From Asparagopsis taxiformis (taxonomy: Eukaryota; Rhodophyta; Florideophyceae; Bonnemaisoniales; Bonnemaisoniaceae), in contig JALQPE010002063.1 in the NCBI GenBank assembly GCA_030407315.1, positions 28,580 to 92,579 of the forward strand: DNA of 64,000 nucleotides, in the 5' to 3' direction. The notes below the pieces were generated by a model. It was not told where the DNA came from. It was given only the letters and a program-made list of their open reading frames with translations, and did no database searches. Shown one piece after another: positions 1 through 10,922 of this stretch. Each line of letters begins with the position of its first letter. Position 1 is the stretch's first letter. Both the position numbers and the translations under genes were made by a program.

Positions 1-3000
1 TAGAGATCTCTGTAAACCAATGAACCGAAATAAAATCCAACAATGTCACCAGGGTCGATCTGGCCTCTGGCAAAAAGACCGTCACCAGCCCCCGGAATAG
101 TTGAGGGCGCGACGTACACGTTGTGTGCCATGGCATCAATGGAAAGCAGAAGATTGTTGTCAATGGTGGACAGCATGCCGAGAAGTGATTGAGGCCATTT
201 GTGAACTGGAAGGTCGCCCAGTTGTTTGTATTGGTCTGGGATACCCCACATGCTAGTGAGGAAACTGACGAGGTGGGGCGGAAGTCGCGTAGCAACTGGT
301 AAACCTGAGGTAGGCTTTGAAACCGTACCCTCCTCGGAAACCGGCAGATGCGATGAGGCGAGTTGTTGTAGCGAAGGATTGGAGAGCTGAGCAAAATTAC
401 CAATTGCCACTTGACGCAGAAATGCGGTATGAACTCTCGGAAGAGATAATTCAAAGCAATCTTTGTACTTTTCACAACCGACAAACCGCCTGTACTGACC
501 GTCGCGCATGTTAAGGCAAGCGACTGCAGTGGAGAATGTTCCGGCGAACAAGTCGACAACCAAATCTCCCTGGTGTGAAAATCGCCCAATTAGTTCCTGC
601 AACAAACCAACGAGCTTCTGCTCTGGGCGCAATACCTTGTTATTCTGTTCCGTTTGGTCGAAATATTTGACAGTCTCTGAACGCGATATCCTTGGAATGT
701 TGTCGATAATATTTGTCCATGCTCGGAATCTGGTTGGGATGTAACCGGCATTTTTATAGTTCACCATCGCCCATCCTTTTCTTCCCTTTCCAAGCTTTGT
801 AGCATGTACAACCAGCTCAGACATATTCATTAAATTGGTCGTAAATCTATATGGCGGAGAAGTGAAATGCGCTGGGCTCCGAATACAGAAGATAGGCTGT
901 GGATCAACTGAAAACATGGGAGTGTTCGTAGAAGTCTTGACCTTTCGGAGTTCGTAAACCCAGTTGTATAAAAGGGCAGCAGATGTGAAGATGAGAACAT
1001 GACCACCCTGTCGTGTTACCTTTGCGATAGTTGCCACTGTGTCCACGATTTCTTGTTGGCGGAGAATGTCATACGCTGAATTCTCTCTCCCAGCTGTTCG
1101 TCTCGAGTTATACGGTGGATCTGTGAGAACCAATTGGGCACCCTCTACAAGCTCCGGTTTTGCAGGAATATCAATGCGTTCATAGGTCTCAAGAAGATCT
1201 CTGAAACTGCAATTGAGTGTGTGTAGGCAAGAAGCCTTCATGTTTTCTAGGTTTACTGGAATTGAAACAGGGTCTCCGAGACGCATAGATTCGATGTCTA
1301 AGGACTCGGCAGTACTTGTGTCTGATGGCCTTCTATGAGCGCTCACCGGCTCGGAAGTGCGAGCTGACTTTGCAGGAACATCAGTTTCATTACTGTTGTC
1401 CAGTCGCTTCCGTTTGACACCTGTATCCGTGTTTTGTTCAATGGATGGTGACGCAGGAACGGGAGCGAAAGATGTATCAGCTTCTCCAAAAAGCTCCTCG
1501 TTTGGTTCAGGCGTCGATTGTGGTAGTTCAGAGCTTCTGAAGGCCGTGAGCTGCCTCTCGACGTTTTGAAGGCCAGGAATAGAAGTGAACCTCCCAGAAT
1601 CAGTTTCTATAGAATTTTCCTGTGCTTCGAACGCGCAAAGAAACGCGTTTTGTTTCGGAGAAGAAACGGTCTGGTCAAATAATTTTCGATCCTTAGTAAT
1701 ATCTGTAATGTGTGCCCAGAAGGAGGAGGCTCAGAGGCGCATCTGAGCGTCTTGGAGGACGGAGCGATGAACTGCTCGATGGGATATACTTTTGGCATGC
1801 TGCAACCTTCGCACGGCCCCTCTGCCATGCAATAACGTCTTTAGCTCTCGAAGAGGAGAGAACCCCCTTTCCTCTGAGTCTAGCACATGGTACTTGAACA
1901 TGCGCTGATCATAAAGAAGATAAAGTTGGAGAAGTTCCTCGGCCGTTGAAACATCCAGTGCACGAGCCAGTGTATCCCATGCCTTCACGACCACATGAAT
2001 AGCGTAGCCGAGGCGCTGAGCGGAAGCAGGAGATTCCTTTCTGATCAATACAGTTCGATTAGACGAGGACCTTGTTCTCGGCCTCGCCGGGGTGGCTTTT
2101 AAATCTCTTTCCATTTGTAGCATTGCCATGAGAAATATAATCTTCTCGAAAGCGGAAGAAACTCTTGGAGTAGCCCAGTTTCCATGGTCCGTAGTTCGTA
2201 GCTGGGTATGCGCAACAAAGAATTGGTAAGCCAGAGTCTGCCGCACGAATGATTCACAACCAATTGAAGACCGAGACGCCGTGTGCACTAAGTGGAAATA
2301 CTGTGCAACGGGAAGAGGTTCCAAACCTTGGCTGTGGAGGCTTTGGCTGGATGGTAACTTGGTGGTTGTTCTGTGCTCTTCTACAACGAACACTGGCGTG
2401 AAGAGAGACATTGATAAGTCTAGTAAGGAACAACTGGTCAAGAACATATCCCAAACCCTCGTGTCTACGTCGGTAGACCCCTCATCGCATTCTGAAGACA
2501 AGAAAGTGCGGAGGGACTGGACGATATTGAAGGTATGACGATGGTAGGCCTTCCCAAACCAATCTTCCATGACAGCGACTGCCGCATGCGGAAGCTTTGA
2601 TTGGAACATGGCCTTGACAGCAGCTCGAAATCCTGGGAGGGTGCGATGTGCAAGGGGAACGTTATCCTCATTCCTCTCCCGATCATGCCAGTAGCCACGA
2701 AGGTATGCAAGTATGGCAACTGATTCAGTGAAGGGAACCCGTCTTTCTCTCCTGAGGATGTGATAAACAATAGAGATCAGTGTGTGTGGCTCTGAAGAGA
2801 TAGACTCGTAGCTCATGCGTACTAAAAACCGTGAAGTTTTCGTGCGGGGGCGCGACCAGATCTCCTCACAGACGTCCATGCCTCCGACAAGGGTGACATC
2901 ACCATTTTCAGTGATAGATCCGTAAAGATGGAGTGCATCAAAGTCCAGAGACACTCGGGAAGAAATGTCTGAAGCTGCAGTACCAAAACCTTCAATTGCT

Positions 3001-3125
3001 GGTATAGAAACAACACGAGCTGGATCTACCCATATGATAGTTCCGTCTCCATACAAGTCTCCTGGATTGGTGGGGCCACGCTCGCTTGCAGAGATAACAG
3101 CCCCATGTTTCATTGTATCAACCAT
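1..3125 (-). pseudogene. ParB-like (degenerate) / DNA methyltransferase / SET protein, one in-frame stop, runs off left edge
   Basis: The minus-strand frame opens at an ATG at 3125 and is broken only by a TGA at 1731-1733 (codon 465). After that it stays open to the window edge in the same frame. The N-terminus aligns with the ParB-like region of the gene at 55956-59431 (shared VDPxxV / IDPxxV strand), but the expected DGxHR is replaced by GGMDV. The middle is a helical region shared with both other copies. A linker with basic KRKRLD precedes the methyltransferase: LTDPPYNSRR begins near residue 669 and motif I VVDLFAGTFST near 858. DPPY before motif I is the beta-class order seen in amino-methyltransferases such as CcrM and HinfI. 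The SET start (GAGDGLFARG, VGFYFGSLVY) lies at 120-1 and is cut by the edge. The stop falls where a paralog has an ordinary residue, so a nonsense mutation is likely. Confidence 0.8.
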
Positions 3126-3501
3126 CGCGCCTTGAATATAGCAATAGAAGAGGAAAAGAAGAACGCAGAATCCGAAATGAGGTCGATGCGTCGGTGGCAG
3201 CGGAGGTGCTGGTAAGAAAAGGACCGCAAATTTGAAATCGTAATTTGTGCATTCCTCGGAACAATCTGTAAAGTGCTAGAGAGAGGTCGCGAGGACATGC
3301 ATGTCAGCACCTGACATTACAAGGGTTGTCCATGAAACTATGAGAATCCGAACTGAACGGTTGGAAGTATCGTATTAGTGAAATCGGGGTCTACTGCGGA
3401 GGACTCTAAGCTGGCTAATACACTGCTTCCACCCGTTCACACCTCATTCACTGTCTATGCAAAATACAATTTTCGTGGAAGACATCCCACACCCCTTCTA
3501 G
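3126..3501. other. Intergenic, no gene seen
   Basis: This is the upstream flank of the minus-strand gene. No reading frame with coding character and no repeat shared with the rest of the window was seen. It must hold the promoter of the 3125 gene, but no motif can be assigned. Confidence 0.4.
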
Positions 3502-3882
3502 AACGGTTCTCATGATATTAATACCGGAGCGGATCGATGGAATTGAGCGTGAAGGGGCGCACGTCTCGAATTATAGCGCTATAATTCGAGACGTACCACT
3601 TGTCGTAAATTGCGCGCGCAATTTCCCACAAGTGGCAATGGGTGGGACAGCAGCGAACGAACGCGAACAGGCGATTTCGGAGATGATAAAATTTGGTAAT
3701 TTTTCGGGCTCCAAAAATTACTCGAGTAAAAACTGATCTAGTCTTTGTCGGGAGCTTGATCAGTTTTTACTCGAGTAATTTTTGGAGCCCGAAAAATTAC
3801 CAAATTTTATCATCCACGGAAAAGGCGCTGCGGAGGTGTTCTGGTCGTAGGGAGCAGTGCCAAGGCACACCTGAGAACCGTT
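3502..3882. mobile_element. Fold-back MITE-like element
   Basis: The 381-bp unit is bounded by an 11-bp inverted repeat, AACGGTTCTCA at 3502-3512 and TGAGAACCGTT at 3872-3882. Inside are a perfect 34-bp palindrome (3561-3594) centred on AGCGCT, an imperfect one at 3597-3637, and a perfect 57-bp inverted repeat (3682-3738 and 3758-3814) around a 19-bp loop. No reading frame of note. The structure fits a non-autonomous fold-back element. A target-site duplication is not evident. Confidence 0.55.
3682..3814. repeat. 57-bp perfect inverted repeat, 19-bp loop
   Basis: Left arm 3682-3738 starts GATGATAAAATTTGG; right arm 3758-3814 is its exact reverse complement. The transcript would form a very stable hairpin. 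Confidence 0.9.
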
Positions 3883-4428
3883 ATATCTAACGAGAACAAA
3901 AAGATACTGACACTTCAGCACTGCGCGGAAAAGGTAGGTAGGAGAAATAAAAAGGTGTGAGGCTCAATAAACGGTTCGTGTAGCTGCATCCGGCACATGT
4001 CTGAAGAACATTGACTAACTGGAACAAGTCATGAATGGTTCAGGACTACTTCCGTTGTATTAATACTTGCTGAGAAAGAGTCAGTTTCCATTTCTTCTTT
4101 TCTTATTAATAATATCCGAGTCATGAAAGGTGTATGTAGTTTGGTAACTTTTCGAAATTGCAAAATTACCGAAATTAACATTTTTATTCGAACTGGCGTT
4201 GTGACCGTTTATTCGATTCAGGTTGGACCATGCGCCAATAGAAACCGCTCGCGCGGTCTGAATTTTTACGCACAGTTTTGGTTTCCTTCCAGTTGAACAA
4301 ATTTGTTGTTAATACATTGTCCCTCGCTGGCTAGCTGATTAGTACTCCCCTGCTACTTGAAAGGCATACCGCGTTACTCTGGTACCGTTTCAATCGTCAG
4401 CTATTCGACCCTCCTTGCGATCCCAACC
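3883..4428. other. Intergenic, no gene seen
   Basis: This is the 5' flank of the truncated ParB-like gene. It contains a loose inverted repeat (GGTAACTTTTCG with AAAATTACC, near 4140-4170) and A/T-rich stretches. No gene is supported. Confidence 0.4.
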
Positions 4429-4788
4429 ATGAGCCTACGTCCCCGCCGAGGGGAAGCTTCTTCCAGCGCACGTCAACTAGCCATTCCTGCGATGTCACGC
4501 TCCGTTGCTTCTTCTTTGCCGAATTACGTTTTCAAGATGATCAAGTTGCCTATTCTGGACATATACGTCCCCGATGAAACATCCCGGGAAGTTGACGACT
4601 CTCATGTTGACTTGTTGTTCCGCAAGATGGTTATGGAAGGCTTCCAGACCTCTGCGGTGGGATGTATCACTGTTGTTTCCTTACCCTACCAATCCAGTGG
4701 AAGCCGCTATTACATCGTGGACGGACTCCATCGTCGCCGTGCTCTTTTACGATGCAAAGGAAAAGGGGTGGAACGTTTCGCGTCTGTG
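4429..4788 (+). pseudogene. ParB/Srx-like domain gene, 3' end removed by transposon
   Basis: The ATG at 4429 sits in a good context (AACCATGA). It opens 120 codons that match the N-terminal region of the other ParB-like proteins here: a basic Ser-rich leader, a strand LPILDIYVPDETS, a helix with HVDLLFRKM, then IVDGLHRRRALL with the D-G-x-H-R signature at residues 98-102. At 4789 the gene switches abruptly into the CACTA-type terminus, and the frame stops 48 bases later inside the repeat. The paralogs continue into a helical region and a dioxygenase, so most of the protein is lost. It lies head to head with the methyltransferase-SET gene at 3125, an arrangement repeated at 20185/23219. ParB/Srx-like domains in bacteria and phages bind or cut nucleic acid or assist base modification; the role here is inferred. 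Confidence 0.75.
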
Positions 4789-5144
4789 CACTACGGTGTT
4801 GAAAAGGGGGCCTCAGACAGTACGGTGAGACAGTGATTTTTACTGTCTGAGACAGTAAAAATCACTATGCGGCAAATGAAAATTAATGCCACACTTGGAG
4901 ACAGTGATTTGCACTGTCTGACAGACAATACGGAACACTGTCTGCAGACAGTAAAAAACACTGTCTCACCGTACTGTCTGAGGCAGTGAATGGAGACAGT
5001 AAAAATTAATGATTTATTCAATAGTTGGATATGATGTAATTTACTGTACTGGGCAGTGTTGGCGGATAGTGTTTTGTATTGGCCAAGGCAACATGGCCGG
5101 ATAGTGAAATACGCTGCCTGGGACAATACATGGAACCAACACGG

Positions 5145-5422
5145 TGCACTGTCCTGGGCAGTACCTGTAGACAGTACTTTGTGCTGCCCTGGGCAGCACT
5201 TGTAGACAGTACTTTGTACTGCCCTGGGCAGTGCCTGTAGAAAGTATTTCGTGCTGCCCTGGGCAGCACCTGTAGACAGTACTTTGTGCTGCCCTGGGCA
5301 ACACCTGTAGGCAGTACTTTGTGCTGCCCTGGGCAGTACCTGTAGACAGTATTTCGTGCTGCCCTGGGCACCACCTGGAGACAGTATTTCGTGCTGCCCT
5401 GGGCAGCATCTGGAGACAGTAA
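5145..5422 (+). repeat. Subterminal 35-bp tandem array (8 units)
   Basis: Each unit carries GACAGTA, a palindromic core close to TGCTGCCCTGGGCAGCA, and CCTGTAG or CCTGGAG. Subterminal arrays of short motifs are typical transposase-binding regions in CACTA elements. Open frames on the minus strand across the array are repeat artefacts. Confidence 0.85.
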
Positions 5423-5429
5423 AAGTAGT

Positions 5430-6943
5430 GTCCTGATATAGTAAAATTCGGTGCCTGGGAGTGGTGGATGAGATGAAGCGTCCCGCTGTCGTGGGCATCT
5501 TTTTGGGGTAGAGGAAGGCAGTTCTAGCGCTATGAGGATGGGGCATGGACGGTATTCATATGGGAATGGACAGAATAGTACGGCTAGGAATTTTTATTTC
5601 GTAGTGACTATGAGCTAGCGAGAGGTATACGCGGTAGGATAGGTAGCAATCTAAGAGGGTGCGATATGGGAAGCTTCACTCTGGATTTGTTTATTTGCGC
5701 AGGCTACATTGAGAATAAACAATCCCTATGTTAAAAATGCTACTACAACTAACACTATTCCGACGAGTAAAACTAAAACCACTAGAAAAGTCTACAAATC
5801 TATCAACTGATTGAGCTGCATGAATAAGCTAGGAAATGAAGAGAGGAAGAAAAAATGATGTAGAGAAAGGAAACAAGTTAGTGACGTTGAATTGGAGAGG
5901 GAAATTGATGGAGATTAGGAGACTAACGTACCTTAACAAATACCATTGCATCCCAAATTGAGATATGTACTCACAGGCAGAAAAGAAAAGTAGTGGAGAA
6001 GTGCTAAGAGAGAAAGATAAATGAAAGTAGAAGTGGAACACTCACCGACTGGAAACCTGAGAAAGAGAAAACAAATAGAAAACTGGGTTAGTGGCGTGAG
6101 TTGTGGAAACGTACCATCATGGTTCATATCCGTCGGAGACAAAGCAACAACTTTGGCTTTGGAAGCAGTATTGATGATCTAAAACTTACGCTTTGGAAGC
6201 AGTTTAGATGATCTATACGGCTTCCACGGCCAGGGTTGTTGCTTTGTTTCCGACGGATATGAAGATGGAAACAGGGATTTCCAGAATCTGTTGTTTTAGT
6301 AGCACTCTGCGGGCGGAAATGACCTGTAGGAGAACAATAGAGGGATGAATTTGAAACGGAGCGGTGCGATGGGAGGCCCAGAAAAACGATACCTAGGGTG
6401 CGAATTACGCTTTGAAGCACATGACCTGGCAGAACAGGCGCAAAATTATTGTATCTTCTACCGCCTTCTCTAGTCTATAATGACGTCATCACTATAGAAA
6501 TATAGGATAGACACTAGCATATGGGGCCTAAAGGAAAGGGTGAGGCGAGGAGTAGGAAAAATGGCGCACTTTCCTGGACGAGGAGTCCGCGCTTCCAGTG
6601 ATGATTTGGACGGTATATATCGATGACGTCATTGCATGCTCTGAGCACACTTGGCAGGCAGTCAAAGCGGGCCACGTGGATGGTGGCGGCTAGGAAACAG
6701 CAGTGTGGGAGAAATTTTATAATTTTCATGTTGCAAGCGAGCAGTGAATCTGCATTGCAATATATAAATTTATGCTAATTTAAGATATCACACCGAGTAC
6801 GATTCAACGAGAGATTGGGCTTTCAACTTGTAAATAGGGCCGAAAATGGTAGAGTATACGAGTAGGAAGTACGTGTATGAGAAAATCAGATTCAGTATTA
6901 GTGCCTAGAGCATCACTGCGAAATAAACGGCCGATTTCCGGAA
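5430..6943 (+). other. Transposon leader, possible minus-strand spliced transcript
   Basis: This stretch is conserved in all three CACTA-like copies. No long coding frame is convincing on the plus strand. On the minus strand around 5830-6120 there are intron-like segments: GTACGT followed by a pyrimidine tract ending TTTCTCAG, an 11-base segment GTTTCCAGTCG, then GTGAGT and another pyrimidine tract. An inverted repeat of the phrase around ATATCCGTCGGA (6127 and 6250) lies upstream. Coding content is uncertain. Confidence 0.35.
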
Positions 6944-7120
6944 ATGGATACATCTTGGCTGGGTTTGTGGTTAGGGGATGCGATACAAGATAGCAAAACG
7001 ATGTTGAGTCCGGATGAAATAGCAATCAATGTGCATAAAGCAATGAGCATAGGGCAAAGCATTGTGGTGAACCAGTTCATTGGATCGAATGAAAGCCTGG
7101 AAAGGTTTCGTAACGGTTAA
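6944..7120 (+). CDS. Small conserved transposon protein (58 aa), copy 1
   Basis: ATG to TAA, 58 residues, ending 101 bases before the transposase ATG. It begins MDTSWLGLWLGD and ends SNESLERFRNG. It is identical at 41555-41731. In the diverged copy at 31439-31624 the differences are substitutions plus one 9-base in-frame insertion (KLN), and the stop is retained, which suggests protein-level constraint. The function is not recognised. It could be an upstream ORF controlling transposase translation, an accessory protein, or a first exon. Confidence 0.5.
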   Translation: MDTSWLGLWLGDAIQDSKTMLSPDEIAINVHKAMSIGQSIVVNQFIGSNESLERFRNG

Positions 7121-7221
7121 AAGTAGTAGTACTGTATTGAGATAGTAGTCATGTCGTAGAAGTTTAGAGTTGTATCTATGCAACAAAACTGAGCGAAGAA
7201 GAAAAGAACAAAAACATCAAG

Positions 7222-8371
7222 ATGGCTCCGAGACGGACTCCTATTCGAAAGAAAACCACAAGTCGTAGGATAAAGGCGAGATTCGATTCACTCAATGTGG
7301 CCAGTCCCAGTAAACAGCTTCCTGGGAAACTGCAGGGAGACATCCGCAGCAGTGATGCAGCCTGCATGAACAAAGAAATCCCGAGAGGTAATGAGCTACG
7401 ACGTGAGTGTACCACAGATGACCTATTGGAGTCCCCAATCCCTATGGGTGACACAATAGAAGGTTGTATTGATGTGTACAGCAACAACGATGAAGCTGGA
7501 AGTGACATCTACGTAGCATCGAGCACGCTAATGGAATCGGAAGAAGCAACCGGACGAGGTTCTGATTCCATTTCAACTGGAGGCCCGATAGACCGAAATG
7601 CTGGGGATGAAGCATGTGGTGATTTCAAGGCATTACTACAATGGCCTGCGATGTATGGGGCTCTTCAGCTGAGTGGAACTCAAAGAATGACAAGAGCCCA
7701 CTATGAAGGTACCCTGTTCGGAATGAATTTCCGCAGAGATCCAAGTGAGCATGTCCCGCCGGACTCTGTGATGCGACAGAAGATACTACCATTCTTGAGG
7801 AAACACTGCTATGCAAAGAGCTGTGACATCGAGTTTCCGATAGACCTTCGAAAGAGCGGAGCAAGAGCTGCACAGCATCGAGGTGCAGTAGGAACCCGTG
7901 GAACAACAGATGACAGAGACAATTGTGGAGGAATGGCGAAAGTTCGTATTGTACTCCCAAGCACATGGGCTCTGAAAGATGTCCAGACTCGACCAATCTT
8001 TGAAGCATTCCGCAGTGATGCGAACAATCGAAGCTCGGAAGGAGAAAAATCAACCGCAGAGTGCAGCATTGAAGATTCGTTCATTGCAAAGTGCAGGAGG
8101 GGTGTTTTGAGCGACCCATTCGTTCGCACAGCAGTTGTTCCCATTGACAGCGATGGGATAAAGGGTTTGAAGCACATTTATGTACCTGATGGAACAGCAA
8201 TTCGAATCCGATGTCATCCAGGAGCTCGTCAGGTTGCCGTCATCGAAAGAGCAAAAGGGTTCAGGAAGAATGACAGAGATGGTGGGAAACCGAAGAGGAG
8301 AAGAGTGGCGGTTACGTCGTTGTGGGAACTTCATGCTAGGACCATAGTTACCTATGAGGCTCGACACGTCT
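7222..8371 (+). pseudogene. CACTA-like transposase, N-terminal fragment
   Basis: Starts at ATG 7222 (context AAGATGG) and matches the first ~383 residues of the 1267-residue transposase at 41834-45637 with a handful of substitutions. At 8371 the homology ends, and the frame reads about 24 foreign residues to a stop at 8442. The catalytic region and the CxxC segment are missing, so it cannot act as a transposase. Confidence 0.85.
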
Positions 8372-8720
8372 GTGTTTTCGGAAGTGGACGCGGACGTCCA
8401 GGGTCCCTAGTACGGGTCCTAGTCGGCCCCGAGATTTACTAGAACAAATGAACGTCCGCGTCCAAAAAAAATAAAAAATTTTTGGATGCGGACGTCCACT
8501 TTCTCTAGTACATATGGCGGAATACTAGGGCCCGACATTTACTTTCTCTAGTACATATGGCGGAATACTAGGACCCGACATCCACTTTCTCTAGTACATA
8601 TGGCGGAATACTAGGACCCGACATCCACTTTCTCTAGTACGTTTGGCGGAATACTAGGACCCGACATCCAGTATACAATATATCAGCGAAAAACGGGAGG
8701 GAAGAAATTACAGCGGATGG
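8372..8720. repeat. Foreign repeat at transposon break, with 43-bp tandem array (8502-8672)
   Basis: Right after the break lie inverted phrases around GGACGCGGACGTCC and its partner near 8450-8500. Four tandem units of about 43 bp follow (CTTTCTCTAGTACATATGG ... GACCCGACATCCA), differing by a few bases. This is probably the subterminal region of another repeat element. No gene. Confidence 0.7.
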
Positions 8721-8789
8721 TAAATTCAGGGCCCATATCGGACCGTATTTTATTCTCTCATTTAGGAAACTGCTCGTATACAATACGTC

Positions 8790-8890
8790 TCTCTAGAATA
8801 GGAAATACATATCTCGTCAGAATAGGAAATAAATACCCGGTTAGAATAGGAAATACGTATCCAGCCAGAATACAAAATACCTGTCAGCAT
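8790..8890 (+). repeat. 24-bp tandem repeat (about 4 units)
   Basis: Units follow the pattern AGAATAGGAAATACRTATCNNGTC. The apparent RIGNTYP peptide repeat in an open frame here comes from the tandem DNA repeat. Confidence 0.75.
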
Positions 8891-9359
8891 ATCGTCGATC
8901 ACCCATCTCCCTCAATATCGCATTCTCCCTACCATCCGAACGCCATGCACCACCATCCGCACATACTTCAAGAACCCTCACAACCTAGATTACAAAAATC
9001 CGCTCCTTCCCAATTCCATCCCCGCTTTCCTCGACACCACCGCAGCCCATTAAATCATCAAGACATCAAACACGAACATGGTCAGCAAAATCTTACACCA
9101 CTTGAAACCCACTCTCACTTCTATCGTATGCCCCAAAATATACACATACCAGAAACACCTCACAGCTTCATTCCCCATCTTCCTACATCCCTTCTTCACT
9201 CTCCTTCAGTCCTGCCGTTCCTGCTTCACCACTCCTGCATCACATACAAAACATCAACCCCAACAGTCAGATTCAAAAGCAACGCTTACCACGACAGATA
9301 TCCTAGAAACTCCCTTACTTACCTCTCGGAGAGGATGAGTGAATCATCCATCCTACACA

Positions 9360-10260
9360 AAATACAAACCATGATCCAAAAACCTTGCAATGAATAATCA
9401 AAGTCAGCAGTCCATATCTTTGCAAAACAAGTCTTGGTGCTCAGTGAAACTTACCTTCTGTCATCAACATTCCTGCACCATCTACACAACATCGGAATCA
9501 ACCACAACAGTCAGACCCAAAACCAACCTTCCCTCGCTGCTTACTTTCAAAACTCGCACACTTACCTTCGCTCCACACAATACACACCATGACTCAATAG
9601 GCTTCCAATGAAAAATATCGCATCAACGGAAATAGTCAGACTCAAAACCAACCTTCCCTCGCTGCTTACTTTCAAAACTCGCACACTTACCTTACCTGTT
9701 CCATCCTGCACACAATAAAAACCATAAATCACGTAATCGTGTAGCCAAGAAAAGTAGTCAGCATTCCGCATCTTCGCACAACCGGTCTGGGCGCCCAATG
9801 TGACTTACCTTCCGTCATCACTATTCCTCCATCACCTACGCAACATCGGATTCAATCGCAACAGTCAGATTGAAAACCAACGTTTCCCTCGCTACATACC
9901 CTGAGAACTCGCAAATGTACCTCTCATCCATCCTACACACAATACAAACCATGATCCAAAAACCTTGCAATGAATAATAATCATAGTCAGCAGTCCATAT
10001 CTTCGCAAAGCACATCTTGGCACTCAATGAAACTTACCTTCCGTCATCAACATTCCTGCATCATCTACACAACATCGGAATCAACCACAACAGTCAGACT
10101 CAAAATCAACCTTCCCTCACAGCATACTTTCAAAACTTCACGTACCTCTCTTCCATCCTCCGCTCAATACACACCATCAGTCAACAGGCTTCCCATGAAA
10201 AATATCGCATCAACGGAAATAGTCAGACTCAAAACCCACGCTTCCCTCAACGCATACCCT
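9360..10260. repeat. ~590-bp imperfect duplication with ~110-bp subrepeats
   Basis: The block beginning CCATGATCCAAAAACC at about 9369 recurs at about 9950 with scattered changes. Inside, the phrase GTCAGACTCAAAACC ... CGCACACTTACC repeats at shorter spacing. Minus-strand GTAAGTG motifs occur in each unit but no sustained frame links them. Confidence 0.65.
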
Positions 10261-10283
10261 CGAGGGTAGAGGATGGAACGAAG

Positions 10284-10321
10284 GTACGTGCGCGAATCTT
10301 GATCAAGATTCGCGCACGTAC
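10284..10321. repeat. Perfect 38-bp palindrome
   Basis: Arms GTACGTGCGCGAATCTTGA and its exact complement meet with no spacer (centre TGATCA). Confidence 0.95.
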
Positions 10322-10922
10322 AAAGCAAAGTCGGTCAAAGAATCTCAGTCGGTGATGAGGGCGGAGTGGAGCCTGCGGCGTCGACCGGACAGCTTTCTGC
10401 GTCCGCTTAAGTCTTGCTGTGCATACTCGAAATCATCGCCGGCAGTGAGATTGAGTATGGCCCAAGCCATGGTCTCTGATTCCCCGAACAATGAGATCCG
10501 GATCGAGAACAACGAATATAAACATATAATCATATATATGAGAATCCATTTGCTTTCCTTACATGATCCGTGGCATATCCGCTGTAAAGCACATTCAGAT
10601 TCCACGAAGTTCGGAAATAAAAAAGTTTATTATTACAAATGAATTAATTGAAAATTCATGTCCCAGGGCAGTCGTTCGTCCTCCCATGCACACGTTGCCA
10701 GCACGCAATGTGATGTAACAGTTGGAAATGATTGAACTCTCGGTTAAATTCCACCGTTGGGATGTCAGCTGGAGTGAGCACAAAACTACTACCCACAAAA
10801 CTACGAACGAACACGTTACATTCCAAGTCTCGAAAGCACCACAAAAATAAAATTGGTCGCATCTGGACGGCACAGTCTCCCCTGTTCAGCTCGCAATCAT
10901 CCCTTTTGCGTCAAAATTCGAC
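10322..10922. other. Upstream flank of the Plavaka-like transposase
   Basis: A short minus-strand frame (10345-10605) has a plausible C-terminal stretch (AILNLTAGDDFEYAQQDL, then an Arg-rich tail) but no relative in the window. It may be a gene relic. Otherwise nothing is recognised. Confidence 0.3.

Larger units (their letters stand above)
4789..8371 (+). mobile_element. CACTA-like transposon copy 1, right part missing
   Basis: Starts with CACTACGGTGTTG at 4789, inside the ParB-like gene. There follow paired ACAGT/ACTGT subterminal repeats, a 35-bp array, a ~1.8-kb leader, a small frame and the first ~383 codons of the transposase. Sequence is nearly identical to the copy at 39261 until 8371, where it changes to unrelated repeats. 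The right terminus and target duplication are therefore not available. Confidence 0.8.

Noticed and set aside
4791..5546. Long minus-strand frames with CCPGQHEILSTG-type peptide repeats (also at 29600-30180 and 39720-40160)
   Set aside because: The peptide repeat is the direct translation of the 35-bp DNA array, in several frames at once and in every copy; there is no domain and no start context.
8717..9397. 226-codon plus-strand frame with RIGNTYP repeats
   Set aside because: The repeat reflects the 24-bp tandem DNA repeat, and the rest is His/Ser/Pro-rich low complexity with no relative.
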